The translations under genes were made by a program, and so were the position numbers. The notes under the pieces were generated by a model. That model made no database searches, was not told the origin of the DNA, and saw nothing but the letters and a program-made list of their open reading frames with translations. Below, one piece after another: positions 47,001 to 58,780 of a stretch of DNA of 64,000 bases; position 1 is the first letter of the stretch; each line of letters begins with the position of its first letter. The DNA lies in contig WEDG01011587.1 of the NCBI GenBank assembly GCA_017591395.1, positions 22,678 to 86,677 of the forward strand. The letters are read 5' to 3'. This DNA is from Schistocephalus solidus. Its lineage: Eukaryota; Platyhelminthes; Cestoda; Diphyllobothriidea; Diphyllobothriidae.

Positions 47001-49334
47001 GTGTCTGTATTCAGAGATAGAGAGAGAGAGATGCAGAAAGAGAGAAAGGAAAGCCATCTGGTGGCTCAGCCATGCGGCCTCGAGGCGCCATAGAGTTCAG
47101 GTCTCACCTATGTCAGCATGCTTGGCTGAAAGTAAATTTTCAGCGCTAGAGGGCGGGCGTTTAAGCTTTTCCCTCGATAACACCTGCTTTTCCTGTTCCT
47201 GCTCTTCCTCCTGCACCTCCTGGTTGCTCTCAGGTGAGGAGTCAAACTTGGAACGCAACGGGATCAGGGGATGAACCACGTCGGTGGGTTTATCTAGTTG
47301 GCGTTGCGCTTGGCGCGCAGCCAGACGCTGACGGTACTCCGCCTCGCGAGCCTCGCCGCCGTCGTCTAGAGGATCACGGGGGACTTTGGCGGGAGTGGGA
47401 GAGGGTGAGGGGGATCGGGGGCGCAACTCAGTAACCGGAGGCGGTGGCACATGCCTCTTCTGGCTATGGCCATGGCGGCCTTCGCGAGAGGACTTATTCT
47501 GCCGCTGTTGCGACTGTGCGTGCCGCTGGTCACGGCGGTGTTGCCGGTTCCTCTGCCGATGCTGCTGTTCCTCGTCGCTCGAGGCCTCGCCCTCCTCACG
47601 GTCTTTGGGCGGGCGACGTGAGGCAGCAGACGAGACCCGATGTCCAGACGTTCCTACCGTGGCCGCTAAAACCTCGTCCTCTGAGAGAGCCTCGCCCTCC
47701 TCCCGCGGAGAACGCGAAGACGGCTGGGGCGCGTAAAGCTCGTCGTCCTCACCCTGCGAACAAATAAACAGAGGGTTGAGTAGGCAGGATTGATAAGGGA
47801 AATGTGCGATTGACAGCTGCGGTTTCAGGCTTGTTAATGTCCTCTTCCATCGGCCAACTTCCATGAAAACACCTGCGTCCGGACACAAACCAGCAAACAT
47901 GCACACAATGCATGTGGTCCAAATGCTGGGAAAACTAGTTTATTGAAGACGACGAATAGATGAGCGTATGCCCATTCCAATATAACTAAAAGTAGATTTC
48001 GACACGTCACGATGTTGGCTTTTGAACGAGCTTCCTTCCGCCTGCTTACTGTAACCACACTAAGTGAAAAAGTGTCTACTAACGTAGAATTAAAATATCC
48101 TATGCATTTTCTTTGTTATACTAGATTCAAATATAGTTTATCGAAAACATGCAAGAAAATATTCTTCCTCACGGTCCTTTGGCAGCAAATTGTGTCTTTT
48201 TTCAAGGAAAGAGTACTGTTCGGTTGAAAAAACAAACGTTTTCAATTACCCGAATAATTTTAAACCTGACCTGCTGTTACATTTTCCTTCAGGGTTTCCA
48301 AACTGCATGCTGTACACATTCTGTCTAAGGCCAATCGCTCATTACTCATAAAATTTTGCAATGGAGGTAGACCATGTCGGTTACTTTATAAGCAGCATTA
48401 ATAAATGGACATATGCGATGCTTTATGAATGAAAATTTTACAGTCTCATAATTATAAACTTTTAAAACCGAAAGATACCTTTGCTTCAAGCATCAATTTT
48501 GAAGAAGACTTAACTTGCTACCGAATAAGTACAAGAAATAATATTTTTTGGATGGTTTTGATATAAAATATTTGATTTTATAAGGGTATCGAAGGGTAAA
48601 ATTCACAATTTTTAAATAGTCATGTTATAATGTAGATTTTGCAGGCAACTGGAAAGAAGCCCATTCATGTGCTGACATCCTAAATTGATAGAAATATCTG
48701 GGGATTATGCTGCACGAAAACAGATATTACAACTATATTAAAGCGATCTTTTCGAATCGAAAAAAAAAACAGTTCAGAATTTCGGTTAATATTTCAGGTT
48801 ATAGCAAATCTACTGTATGCTGCACGATGTACTTCACTGCCATCAGAAACACTGAAAGGCAGTTAGAGGTGAGGTTTACCGGCTTGTAATATGAGAAGGG
48901 AAACCGGATGCGAGTGCTTCGAGGGAAAATAATAGTCAGTGTAAGATTTGCCAAAGTCTAGCGAACCTCATGGCAACTCATTATGGGTTTCCCATATCGC
49001 AAATAGAAAAACAACAAAGTTAAATTTTGGAGGTTATCACAGGCATTACTCTGTGAAATTTAACCACAGCACCTATCGAAGTGCTCATAAAAGCCATTGC
49101 CTGGACAAGCCTCTTGTGAGTGCTCTGGCGGTGCCACTTTAGCCTTTCTATTAGCCATTTTTGAAGATAATTCATGCAGAAGGGAAATCACGTCTTACTT
49201 ACGTAATCAAGTTCTTCCTCTTGTACTTGAAGAAGTTGCAGAGGCTCACTACCTCGACCACTTCCATGGTAACCGGAAGATCGGCGCTCGGGTATTTCAG
49301 TGCGTGTGTGTTGTTTGTTCGACTGACTTTCCAT
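37633..49334 (-). CDS. CDK11: Cyclin-dependent kinase 11 (PITSLRE kinase), whole gene
   Basis: CDK11 pairs with cyclin L in the nucleus and acts on RNA polymerase II transcription and pre-mRNA splicing. Eight coding exons, all with GT-AG introns, join in one frame to about 988 residues: 49203-49334, 47108-47753, 44168-45132, 43581-43874, 39395-39541, 39202-39301, 38842-39118, 37633-38038. The first three encode a long charged, Ser/Arg/Pro-rich region with acidic stretches. The kinase domain follows: [17 protein letters not shown] (ATP loop), [24 protein letters not shown] (catalytic Lys and the PITSLRE helix), [41 protein letters not shown], and a C-terminal FPTWPAK and FLLRF end like animal CDK11. 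No key residue is missing and no frameshift is seen. Human CDK11 has about 780-795 residues, so the N-terminal part is longer here. Introns reach 4.0 kb and contain SINEs and other repeats. Confidence 0.93.
38842..39118 (-). CDS. CDK11: CDK11 exon 7
   Basis: From a CGCTTCCCAG acceptor (phase 1) to an AACAG/GTAGTT donor (phase 2). It encodes [39 protein letters not shown] and HGFDLLN, the lower lobe of the kinase. Confidence 0.92.
39202..39301 (-). CDS. CDK11: CDK11 exon 6 (DFG to APE)
   Basis: A 100-nt exon between TTTTTAG and a GTGCGT donor. It encodes [20 protein letters not shown] and WYRAPELLL: the Mg-binding DFG and the activation segment. Confidence 0.92.
39395..39541 (-). CDS. CDK11: CDK11 exon 5 (catalytic loop)
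   Basis: 147 nt, phase 0 on both sides, between ATCATAG and a GTACGC donor. It encodes [36 protein letters not shown], with the HRDLKxxN catalytic loop intact. Confidence 0.92.
39925..40175. mobile_element. Composite SINE: inverted head/middle plus plus-strand tail
   Basis: In CDK11 intron 4. The minus-oriented head and middle (40,080-39,925; CTGAAGA, AGCT/AGCC, GAAA, stem I GACTGG/CCGGTA) are fused to a plus-oriented tail (40,080-40,175; CTGCTGTGCGGCTGC to GATTGGTGAGCG). Inverted joining of two SINE halves. Confidence 0.7.
40250..41105 (+). repeat. Composite GC-rich repeat, A fragment and A-B copy
   Basis: In CDK11 intron 4. A fragment at 40,250-40,365 (GGGGACCAGGTCGTG) and an A-B copy at 40,590-41,105 with GGGGGCCAGGTCGTG, CTGACGGGATAACTCGGACC and GCGCCAGCCACATGCGCC, as in the 24.5-kb array. 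Confidence 0.7.
41690..42560. repeat. AT-rich dispersed repeat family 2, copy 2
   Basis: In CDK11 intron 4. Collinear with 48,050-48,860: TTTATAGAAAACAGATACG, CAAATAATTTTGAACC, TGTGTACATTCCGTCTGAGG and TTGATGTAGACCATGTTAG-like landmarks in order. Confidence 0.65.
43581..43874 (-). CDS. CDK11: CDK11 exon 4 (ATP loop and PITSLRE helix)
   Basis: 294 nt, phase 0 both sides, between AATTAACAG and a GTATGC donor. It encodes [20 protein letters not shown], the catalytic Lys in VALKRLK, the diagnostic PITSLRE and [16 protein letters not shown]. Confidence 0.95.
44168..45132 (-). CDS. CDK11: CDK11 exon 3 (Ser/Arg/acidic region)
   Basis: 965 nt from a GATTTTCAG acceptor (phase 1) to CAG/GTTCGC (phase 0). 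It encodes SR-type dipeptides ([17 protein letters not shown]), [17 protein letters not shown], then an acidic [17 protein letters not shown] and YYYPSIQ, which joins directly to GCRSVDEF of the kinase domain as in other CDK11 proteins. Confidence 0.85.
45595..45840 (+). mobile_element. Diverged SINE copy
   Basis: In CDK11 intron 2. The head keeps TTGCTCAATGGTAGAACG and a GGGTTCAAATCTC B-box. The middle reads CTGACGA with CAAAAA replacing GAAA. A worn tail runs to about 45,840. Confidence 0.65.
46206..46510 (+). mobile_element. SINE cluster: inverted middle plus middle and tail
   Basis: In CDK11 intron 2. A minus-oriented middle fragment (46,206-46,300) is followed by a plus-oriented middle (46,323-46,375; CTGATGA, GGCT/AGCG, GAAA) and tail (46,405-46,500) with an ACATTACTAGCCGCTG junction lacking expansion. 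Confidence 0.7.
47108..47753 (-). CDS. CDK11: CDK11 exon 2 (charged N-terminal region)
   Basis: 646 nt between a TTCGCAG acceptor (phase 0) and a GTGAGA donor (phase 1). Low-complexity charged sequence with repeated [20 protein letters not shown] and [10 protein letters not shown] elements, in keeping with the N-terminal region of CDK11. Confidence 0.8.
48050..48860. repeat. AT-rich dispersed repeat family 2, copy 3
   Basis: In CDK11 intron 1. Collinear with 41,690-42,560 and, more distantly, 20,540-21,480. Confidence 0.65.
49203..49334 (-). CDS. CDK11: CDK11 probable first coding exon
   Basis: 132 nt (44 codons) between a TTATAG acceptor and a strong GTAAGT donor. It begins with an in-frame ATG at its very first base (49334), and ends QVQEEELDY, joining in phase 0 to GEDDELYAP of exon 2. 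The ATG may be the true start after a 5' UTR exon, or an internal Met if more coding exons lie upstream. Confidence 0.65.
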
Positions 49335-49339
49335 CTATA

Positions 49340-50100
49340 AGGCTAATGAAAAAAACAAGCAAGGTTAGAGAGAGAGGTGGGAGAGAGGGAGAAAGATAGA
49401 GGGGGCGTGGAATATGGGTAAAAAATTGACCAGTAGTGGGTCGGTCGTGCTAACGAAGGCGGTATTCTCCAAGTAAGAGGACTTACGTGAATGGGATTAC
49501 GGCAAGGACTGCACAGAGGCTGTACCACCTGCCCTTTCCACTGCCGTCCTGTTCACTGGCAACGCTAAGTAAAGACGAATGGTTGCCAAATTGAGAGAAA
49601 CGATTCACCTAGCATTCGCGTGCACCAACGCATGTGTGGTGAGTCCTAATTCCAAAAATAGCCTAAACTCAGGCTCACAAAGCTAGATCAGTAGGAAATT
49701 CACTAAAAGCCACAACAAACAGTCACCTTAGTCTAATTCTCATCTTATTTTGCCAGTCGGCAAAAATCCGGGACATGACGACTAAGGAGGCGGGCTTTTG
49801 AAATTGAGCCGCCATATTTTCTGCTCTCCATTCGCATGTGAATCCTCTTATATATACGTTGATTGGCCTATTTCACCCATTATATACTTGAATTTTAACA
49901 CTATTTGTTTATTCGAACAACAAAAATGAGGTCATCAGCGCACGACGCTGGCACCATTTTTAAGGAAGTCCAAATTAATCGATATTTTGAGACGCATTCG
50001 AAGGACGATTTTTCACGGTGAATGGAGGACCTTTTTTGCTGAAATTTTTGGAATTTACTTTCAAAATAAAGCGCAGCTCTCTCTCTCACTATTTCAAATA
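49340..50100. other. Upstream flank of CDK11 exon 1
   Basis: Contains a GAGAGA-rich stretch at 49,370-49,395 and no recognised exon. Promoter or 5' UTR exon would be expected here or further upstream; none can be fixed from the sequence. Confidence 0.3.
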
Positions 50101-50158
50101 TACAGTAACTAGAAGATAGTTAGGAAGCGTGCTGCCTTAGTCCGAATTCCCACTCCTG

Positions 50159-50423
50159 TTATATCCTTTGGCAATAGTAAATTATCAGGATTAGGAGAAA
50201 CGCACCGGCTAACCAAACAAATTTCCAACCCATCTTCGCACCAATACTTCGTACATACAGCCTGGCAGTCACGGCATACGGATATATGCAGCAAACTGCG
50301 AGTAAAATGGTTAATTCCCACTGAGAATAAGCCACAGAAATGATGACATTTTGACCCAACAGTTTCCGAGTTTTCAGTCAAAGTCGATGAAGTTTTAGAG
50401 TTGCTTAACGCACCTTCCATCAA
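50159..50423 (-). CDS. Doubtful small open frames, one with two hydrophobic segments
   Basis: Two overlapping minus frames. One (50423 inward) begins MMEGALSNSKTSSTLTENSE. The other (to a stop at 50159) has hydrophobic stretches LTILLAVCCIYPYAV and WLAGAFLLILIIYY, like a small membrane protein. I recognise no family. No splice partner was found, so this may be chance. Confidence 0.2.
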
Positions 50424-50429
50424 AAAGCT

Positions 50430-53400
50430 CAGTCGCTAGTTTTGCATTCATATTAAACGGAAGTACGGAAGGGCATACGATAGAGCAGTTCAAAAAGGGA
50501 TGAGATCTGACAAACGTGAAGAATCCAGATTTTGAGTAAGTCGTTGACGGTGCCTACCGGAGTGCTAGCTCCTGTTGGAACCTACAGTATTGGATACCGA
50601 GGAATCCGATAGAGAGATGCCTCACCGTCACACCATACACGCCCTTATGTGACAATTTAATTTTGGTTCAACAGGTTGCTTACAAATCTGGGTTGGGGGT
50701 CATAAATGCGGGGTAGTTAATTATCCGCCCAAGTAGATACTACACACCTACAGCGTGTAAACTGAAGTGTTTACTTGCTGGAAAAAAATAAGGGCCAGCG
50801 ATACAAGCTTTGACGCAATAAAGTGTGGATACTGTGTCGTGGGTTTGATTGTAAAGCACCAAGTGGAATAGGGCCAAAACCTTCACAGATCATCAACACT
50901 TTTAAGTGGCGAGATATTGCAATCATTTCGAGCGATCATGCCAGTTTAACCTGTCCTACTGACACGTATCGCAGTGATGCAGGTGGCAGCGTCAAGACTA
51001 TTGTTAAGGAGGTCACCGGCATAAGGAAGGCGGGTTTTTAAGGACAGATACAGAAATAAATCATATATTTGTCAAGAACTGATCCTTTATTTGAATGAGG
51101 AAGTGGAGGATCGTTATGCGTCTATCGAATCGGTCCTTGGTCACCTTGTTGAGGAAAACATTATGTAAATTTGGGATTCTTGTGAATTTTTCCCTCAAGG
51201 AATCTCTAATCATCGTAAATACCTATCTGATAGCCCAAATACACCCGGTAGTCCAGGACATGTGCCAGTAATAATTTAGACGACAAAAACAGCACACTTA
51301 GCCAAGAACACCCAGTCAGCTCGAGTCAAATGCCTACGGTACGGGAAGTACCCTCCTTTAGTATTAACGGCGCCAGCTATGCTCTCGTAGGGACATGGTA
51401 ACATACCAGACTCTGTATTATTCAGAACCGTGACCTACGAAAAATAAAACATGGACGCTTCCAAATATCCTTAGGCAACAGCAGGATTAGCCCCGACTGT
51501 CTTTCGTAGCTCCGCTGGACGGATGAGTTTGTTGCCAAATAAACATTAACTAAAATAAGATAACCTGCGAAAGTATCTCAATTCAGAACTTGGAATACAG
51601 TAGGCTTCAAGGATTGGAGTCGTGGATAAACGATTAGAATAGCTGCTGGTGGTGACAGACTTGCACGTTTTTCAGGCGAACTTGGCGTTAGACGCTAATA
51701 AAGCGGGAAAGAAGGGTCTATTCGGCACGAACGAAAATAACCTAATAATTAAATGATTAGAGAACTCACACACTGCTTCAACAAAAGCCAAAATGTGGCG
51801 CTGTTGTAAAGTCAAAAAATGAGTAGTTTACAATCCAACCACCAACTACGAGCAGGAGCAGTTGAGGTGCAGCGATGGTATCACTGTAAGGAAAGGTTAA
51901 TGTGCCCAGATGTTTTTCATTCAGAATCGTTCAATCAAATTGGTCCTTCTGACCACGATTAAAAGAGGCATCTATACATTCAGCCGAAAGTACGAGGACC
52001 CAATGTTAGTTTTATTGACCCACTCAAATGGCTTGGATGTGTTTTCGATGATAAGAAGTTGAAATAGTTGGATACTTATTTTACCTTAATCTGTTTTTAT
52101 TGCTCTACAGACTCAGGGGTGGGAGCTCAGAATGTGAGGTGCGGTTAAAACCAGCATTGGGAACATCTTTGATCTCGAAATCTACGTTTGCGTATACGAA
52201 AAATCTATAAGATAAACTTCGAGAGTGCGTCTGCTGACGTAACGCAATTGAAGGCGAGCATTTGAGAGGTAATTCGCTTGAAGTATCGAGTTGACTTGAA
52301 CGTGCACGAACAAAGGCAACAGAATTATATGTTAGCTTCATTAAATCAACAGTCCAAAAAGTTTATTCGGCGGCTTAATTTATATAAAAGCAAAGGAAAT
52401 CATGACTCCTGGTTGTATGATCCAAATGTACGAGCCTGAGAAATTTAAAAGTTCAGCAATACATTAGAAAAGACATCGAAGCACCCGGGTTTACCTACAT
52501 GCGTCATAATTGGCTAGTCGCATTGCAAGTGAGCTCAGCTAGAATCATAATGACCAATTGCAGTATCGTTTAGTATCAGGATCTATACACAAGTTTAAAT
52601 GCGCATGAACACAAGCCTCCCATGCGGAAAGGTAAGGAGGTCTGAATAGATGGTTCATGCAGAAAGCAGTTGCTTCAAAGAATTTCAGCTGTTTTAACAT
52701 ATATAACGCGCCTACTCTCTGGTCAAAGAATCTTTGACTAAAATGGCCCTTCCCTAACATGGAAAATATGGGACGCTGTGAGTTTTAGAACTAGAATTCT
52801 TCAACCCCGGTCGCGCATTAGTGTAATGGTATCTCGTCTGACAGTTTTAGGTCGCTGAGTTGTCAACACAGGTCAGCTATCTACCATTTATATCGACCGG
52901 ACTGTCTGGCCATGCTATGTAGCGTGTGACCAAAGTGTCTGCGGGTTTGCGAAGAAAGCATGGTGACCGGTCGAGATGCGCATTACATCACCCAAGATTT
53001 GCTGGTAAGAAGTAATTCTGCCATTCGTGACGCATCATAAGATTTTAGGAGGAATAGGACCTGCAACAGACATAGTCTTTTGGTGCGATAAAATATAAAT
53101 AAACAAAAAAATGGAGTAAAGAGAGTAGAAGGTTGAGAGCTATGTGGTCTAAACTTCGAAGATGAGGAAGAGAGGTATTAGCGGTTCGGACACTCAAGGT
53201 TAAGACAGTTAAATTTTGTGTACGTAGGCACTGCCCCTGCGACGCCGCTGCGGATGAGTTTTCTCCTAGATTAATTCGCTCGCAGTACTGTTTAACGCCC
53301 CAAAAACTGAACTGAGTTGTTTGAATTATTTGATCAATTTCAGCGCATACCCAGGATAGGAATGATGGGATCGCGAGTTAACGAAGATTATCGATGTTCT

Positions 53401-56030
53401 TTTCCTCCCTGCCACTGACAGCGCTCCCCCTCACGTTCGCACCCCTTGTTGCCTGCATTCCTTCACAACCCTACTCCGCATTTGACGACAGCGCTGCACT
53501 TTCCACCGGCACTCTAGTTGAAATTTGAAACTAACTCCCACTCCAGACGGGTAACGGCATCTGTGAAAGCATGCTCTGTGTAATGTTATTCCTCACCTTT
53601 ACTGACTGTCTGGTATCTCCTTAACAGATACTTCTTGATATTCAAGGCGTCTCTTCCTCTCTATGCGTTTGCGTTTACCAACTATTTCAGTGCTTACATA
53701 ATCAGAAAAATGTCTCAGGTAGTCTACTGAACTGTGTGTGCTACGCTTGACGCCTTTCGGTCGCCACAAATGGTATATCACTTACTCGAAGGAAAAGCGG
53801 TTGGAAAAATATACTTAAGAAGTAAAAGGAAACGGAAGGAAAATGAGCGTTGAGGTCAATTTAAGACAAAAAATTCCATACTTCAATAAAAAAGCCTACG
53901 CGCAGCAGACTAGGCCTATCTGTTGGCATAGCGTTATAACGGCCATTTTATAACACTGTACGAGTGGCCACTTCCAATAGTTTCTCGTGTGGTCCAATCT
54001 GGAGAATTCATGAGCATGAAGAGCTATGGTAGCCACGAAGAGTCCAGTATAGAACCGTGACTACTCAAACGTGACCTGGATATTGAATATACTGGCACGG
54101 AACGAGGGTTGGTAGGAAAAAAATTAAAGAGTTCGGGCAAAAATACAATATATGAAATTAATTTGACATCCAATAACAGAAAAAAAGATAAACGACAGCT
54201 TCGATCATCAGAAAGTCCACAGTTTAAGAATTATGTACCTTGGTGACAGAGTGAAATTCTAGGGTATACGCACGCTAAAATAATGTCAATCATTCAAATA
54301 AAGTAAAGTTCAAGACTCGAAAGCTAGGAAGACTTAGGACTAGGTCGTTGACGCGTATCTGCGTTCTTAAGACAACTGTTTGATTAAACTGTAACCAACT
54401 TATCGAAAATATCCCCAGTACCAGAAATGCATACTGAAGACTACAGAGTAATCACAATAACTTGAAAAAAACTATAAGAAGGGAAAAGCGCACACAACGC
54501 AAGGAACTCCGAGTACTTATTAATTTGTGGGCGGCTTTGCTTTAGTATTTACATAAGCATAAAAAATCAAAACCAAGTGGCGTTCTTTTCGCTAAAATTA
54601 TAGAGTGATGTGGCTGTGGACATCTATTAAAACAGCAATTGAGAGCAGTGAAATTACTTGGGAAGTTAAAGATACTGTTGATTTTAAGGTGCAGTTTTTT
54701 GTGGAAGTGTTCCATTTGGCGTTGATCTTGTCCAAGTATTGCCGTGTCAGGAAGAGGTATGAAGTCTCTGTCAGTGTTTGAACTTAGGTTAAGAATTCTG
54801 AAAGCGAAAATTTTACTTGAAGTACCTCGACCTGTTTGGGTATGAGTTATAAATTAGCTCCTCACATGTATTTTTAACCACTCTTTCGGTTTTTTATGAA
54901 GACATTTAACCTTCCGCTTAAAAGAGGTCTCTCTGAATTCTCTCAGTTTCAGAGACTGCACTTCAACTATGTTAGCTTTTTTACCTTAAATCAAAAGTTG
55001 AATTTCTACGTACTGACGCTGAAATCCAATTTTCAAGCCATTCATTATCGCAAAAAGTATAATAATCAATAGATACGTGATCACGTGTCCAGTTTAGAAT
55101 CCTCACATTATAGTTAAATGCGTGCAGTTATTGTTCCTCGAAGATAGCACTTGTCCTAGAATAGGTGCTAGCGAAAATCCAATGTAAGCTGGAACTTCAA
55201 GTGACATGGAATATTTAACATGCCCTGGAAGTTTTCCAATGGTGAGGGCGTAGTTAATCTGTCTTCTAGTCCTTGCAGTAAATCATAGGCATCAGGTTGA
55301 ACTTCTAAGATCAAGTGGTCGGCCTTTTAATAAGGCTTACTATGATCAAAGTGCATGGCTTACATCCCATCAACATTATCATGTTCCTGCTCAGGATTTC
55401 ATTTGCAGTCAGGAGCATTATGGGGCATTGCATGTCGTTGGAAATTTAGAATTTATATTTGGTAAGCACCGGGAAGGTACTGTCCAAGCAAACATTAGTA
55501 ACGAAATAAAGTTATGACAATGTGTGCAGATAAAATGTACAAATTCGTAACTTGTCCTTCTATGTCAACAGTTAGCAATGTTTTAAAATTAATGGTGAAC
55601 TAGAAAAAATAGGCAGTGAAAAAATACTCCTACCATGAAAATTGAGGCAGAGTTCAATAGGCCTTCATTTTCGAATAGAAGTTAGGAGAAAAAAACTGCT
55701 TAGGAAAAAATGGTCAGGTGGTAGAATAGGGTAATACTGCAGTAGCATTTTAGAATGAGATAATGAAACGTCGAGGTGATTCGTTCTTGATCACTTAGGC
55801 GTATGAAACAGAATCTCACGAAAATACGTCAATGAACTTAAGTCCTCAGCATCATAGGATCCAGAATTGAATTCTGATGATGGTTAGTATCCAAAGAAAC
55901 CGCAGCATTTAAGACTGTGGACCACCGAATTTGTACGTCTGAATGACGTCATCGTTTGGAGGACGGGTGATATAAGGAGACATTATAGTTCATTAGCGTC
56001 TCGAGGTAGCGTAAATATAGTTTCAAGAGG
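50430..56030. other. Gene-free stretch, no named repeat
   Basis: About 5.6 kb, moderately AT-rich, in which I find no exon with motif support. An A-box-like tRNA remnant lies near 52,815-52,870 without a B-box. Block 53,400-53,590 is loosely similar to 5,930-6,030. Short frames (50823-51041, 53599-53781) lack family features. Confidence 0.35.
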
Positions 56031-56035
56031 GTTAC

Positions 56036-58267
56036 TCAAATTCCCGATGGTCCTTTCTCCGAGTCATGGGGAAAGCTACTGGAAAAAGATGAGGAAAATA
56101 AAAGGTTAATAGAATCAGTGTTAAGATAAATGTACAGTCTTCGCTTGAATGCAGATAGACTAGTTAACGACCTAATTTCAATTGGCAAGTTATTCCAAAG
56201 AAAACTATACCTAGAAGCAAAGAAGAGAGAGCGTTTACACGTGGAGGATGCAGGGGGAGGTATAATTAGTGCATAATTTCTTAGGTTATAAGGAAGACTA
56301 ACGGGGGTAATGACAGAAAGATTTGGGAGAGTTGAACTATTATTAAGTCGAAAAAGGAGACAAAAGCCTGCTTCAAGTCTCCTGACCCAAAAGAAATTTT
56401 TAGCTTCGTTAGCTGGCATCTTGTTGAGTAGGAAGTAGTTGAAAGAGTCGGAAATAGGCGTTTTTTGTGAAATGTCTTTGGACATTTTTCAATTTTTGAA
56501 CAGCTAGATTCGTTCATCAAACCGAAGAAAGGACAGCAAAATTCAAGAATGGGAAGTACAAACATACGATATAGTCTTAATTTAATTTCAGGAAGGTAGA
56601 AATTATAAGAAATATAGCCGCAAATCTGAGCAGCTTTGGCCGTAATTCTATCGGCATGAGGCGAAAAGATCTAATTTATTGGTGTAGCTTAAGCCCAAGT
56701 CCTTGATGAAGGAACATTCAATCATATGGCAACCTTCAAAGATAAGAGGTTGCGGCAGCCTTACAGGCCCGAAACTCATGTAGCGACACTTAGTAGGTGA
56801 GAACTCCATTAGCCATGTGGAGCTCCAGGCCGAAAGTGCGTCTAAGTCTGAATGAATTTGTTCTATGCACCGTTCGGTTGAAGAGTTAGAGAAGGAATAC
56901 ACGCATTTGAGATCATCAGCATAAATAAAAGATTGAGAATGTTTAACTATCGATGAAATATCATTTAAATACAGTAAGAACAACAAAAGGACCTAATACG
57001 GTACCTTGAAGGACACCGCTAACAATCGGGGTAGCACTTGAGTATGAGGACCCTACTAAAACTTTTTGTTTTCGATCATTTGAGGTATGATCTAATAAAG
57101 TCAGTAAGGGGACTACGAAATCCTATAGCTTCTAGTTTGGCTAGAAGTCGTTTATGAGGCACCTTATCGAATGCCTTACTAAGATCAAAATAGATAACTA
57201 CTACAGATAGATGATCATTACGAAGAGAGGTTAGTAGATTTAGAAAAGACATGTGGCAGGTTTCACAAGAACGGTCCGGTAAGAAGCCGTGTTGGGAAAA
57301 AGTTGATAATTTTTATTGCTTATGCAAAAATCCGTGATTTGTTTTGCAATTAGTTTTTTCGAAAGAGTTTAGCAAGAGACGTGGCGTTTTATGAACACCG
57401 CGATAGTTATGAATGTCCGAGCAGGAACCAGATTTAAAAACTGGTATTATAATAGAAGTTTTCCAATGATCGGGGAAGAAACCATTTTCGAGAAATACTG
57501 AGAATAATTTGCTTAGTAAAGGTGGAAAATCCCTTAACTGTTTAATAAGTGAGTTTGGAATGTTATCAGTTCCAACTGAATGTGAATTTTTAAGGTGAGC
57601 TTTTTCTTTTTGAATACATGGAGGCGAGATATTAATAGTTGTTAGAAGCGAATTTGAAAGCAGAGGAATTGTGGGAGTGGTGCTAGTTTCAGTGGTAAAG
57701 TGGTTGGCAAAAAACGAGTTTAACAATTCTGCTTTGCCCAAATCATCTGTAACAAATTTTCTGTTACGAATGAATTTATTGAATGAATTTATTGGATGTA
57801 GGTTTCGTTGTTCCAGGGAGTACCTAGCCGATCGCCAAAGGAACCCCTTTCACTTTAAATTTAAAAAATATATGGTTACTTGAATGATAATTTGTAACAA
57901 AGCGTTTCAAATTACAATTTTTGAATAGAGTGACTTGGACTTGTTACTATTCCATTGATGATACTCCTGACCAAAAACTAGAATTATCTAGGTCACATAA
58001 GAAGCGGTTACCACTAAAACTCGACACCCTTGAAGTACTGGCTGAAGAGAGGGAGAGACATGCTAATCGTTTGACTCGAGAAGATATGAGATGAATGGTT
58101 GTGGCAATAATTGCAACCTTCTCTGCAATATATTTAAGTCTAGAAACGAATGATAGGTTGCGTAGACTTTCTACTTCATGAAATGTAAAGAGAGCTATAA
58201 AACCTTTAGGTGTCAAATTTCCAAAAAACGACACAGTCGCGACACTAGATAGCGTTACAAAAAACAA
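56036..58267 (-). mobile_element. LINE reverse transcriptase, decayed, 5' truncated
   Basis: Read on minus from 58,267. The linker region comes first, then NSFFANHF near 57,720 and KNSHSVGTDNIPNSLIKQL near 57,580. FFPDHWKTSIIIPVFKSG follows near 57,460, then QHGFLPDRSCETCHMSFLN (57,300-57,240) and VVVIYFDLSKAFDKVPHKRL (near 57,190; RT motif A). The catalytic FIYADDLKCVYSF is near 56,920 and the C-terminal LPYNLRNY...SLFFASRYSFLWNNLPIEI (56,300-56,180) closes the series. It is a CR1/Jockey-group LINE with several frameshifts, including one near 57,370 and one near 57,000. The endonuclease end is missing, cut off close to the TA tract and hammerhead repeat at 58,320. Confidence 0.85.
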
Positions 58268-58428
58268 TTTACTATGAAATTACGGTGAAGAGACAACGCA
58301 AAATTAAACTCAGAATGACTTATATATATATATAAAAGTCATGTCCGAAGCACCTGACTCCATGTCCTGCACTTAATAATTTCAGAAATTATTTACCCGA
58401 TTATTCTCTGGAGTCCATATACCAGAAA

Positions 58429-58545
58429 CCGCATAGAGAACGCTGGGGGACCCACTGAGGAGCCGAACCCCTCGTTGCTGTATCACACAGCAGCAGAAAC
58501 ATCGGCGAAACACGTGTCTGGGCTTTTAGCTAGTATCTATGTCGG
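58429..58545 (+). ncRNA. Hammerhead ribozyme, type I, copy 1
   Basis: Outer stem I: CCGCATAGA (58429-58437) with TCTATG-T-CGG (58536-58545, one bulge). Inner stem I: CCCA (58451-58454) with TGGG (58519-58522). Core CTGAGGA (58455-58461). Stem II GCCGA/TCGGC (58462-58466, 58502-58506) capped by a large loop with its own GCTGT/ACAGC hairpin. GAAA (58507-58510). Stem III AC/GT with loop ACGT, and C17 at 58518, after which cleavage is predicted. Only position 7 differs from CTGATGA, and that position is known to vary. Confidence 0.75.
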
Positions 58546-58780
58546 AAGTACGGTATAACGTCTTTGCCATATAAGATTCATACTACTTGTAGTACTACTT
58601 GTTTGTAGAATGGGCATTACGTGGTTATTCCACAGTGGTTGATTGTCTTCGACCCAAATGTTCATTGAAATTTCGGGTCTGACCTAAAAAGTCATGTCGA
58701 AGCACCTGACTCCATGTCCTGCACTTAATAATTTCAGAAATTATTTACCCGATTATTCTCTGGAGTCCATATACCAGAAA

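Noticed and set aside
52815..52870. Possible tRNA or second SINE head
   Set aside because: An A-box-like TAGTGTAATGGTATC is present, but no B-box or acceptor stem could be found.
55875..55900. CTGATGA near 55,877 as another ribozyme
   Set aside because: No stem II hairpin followed by GAAA and no stem I partner in the expected positions.
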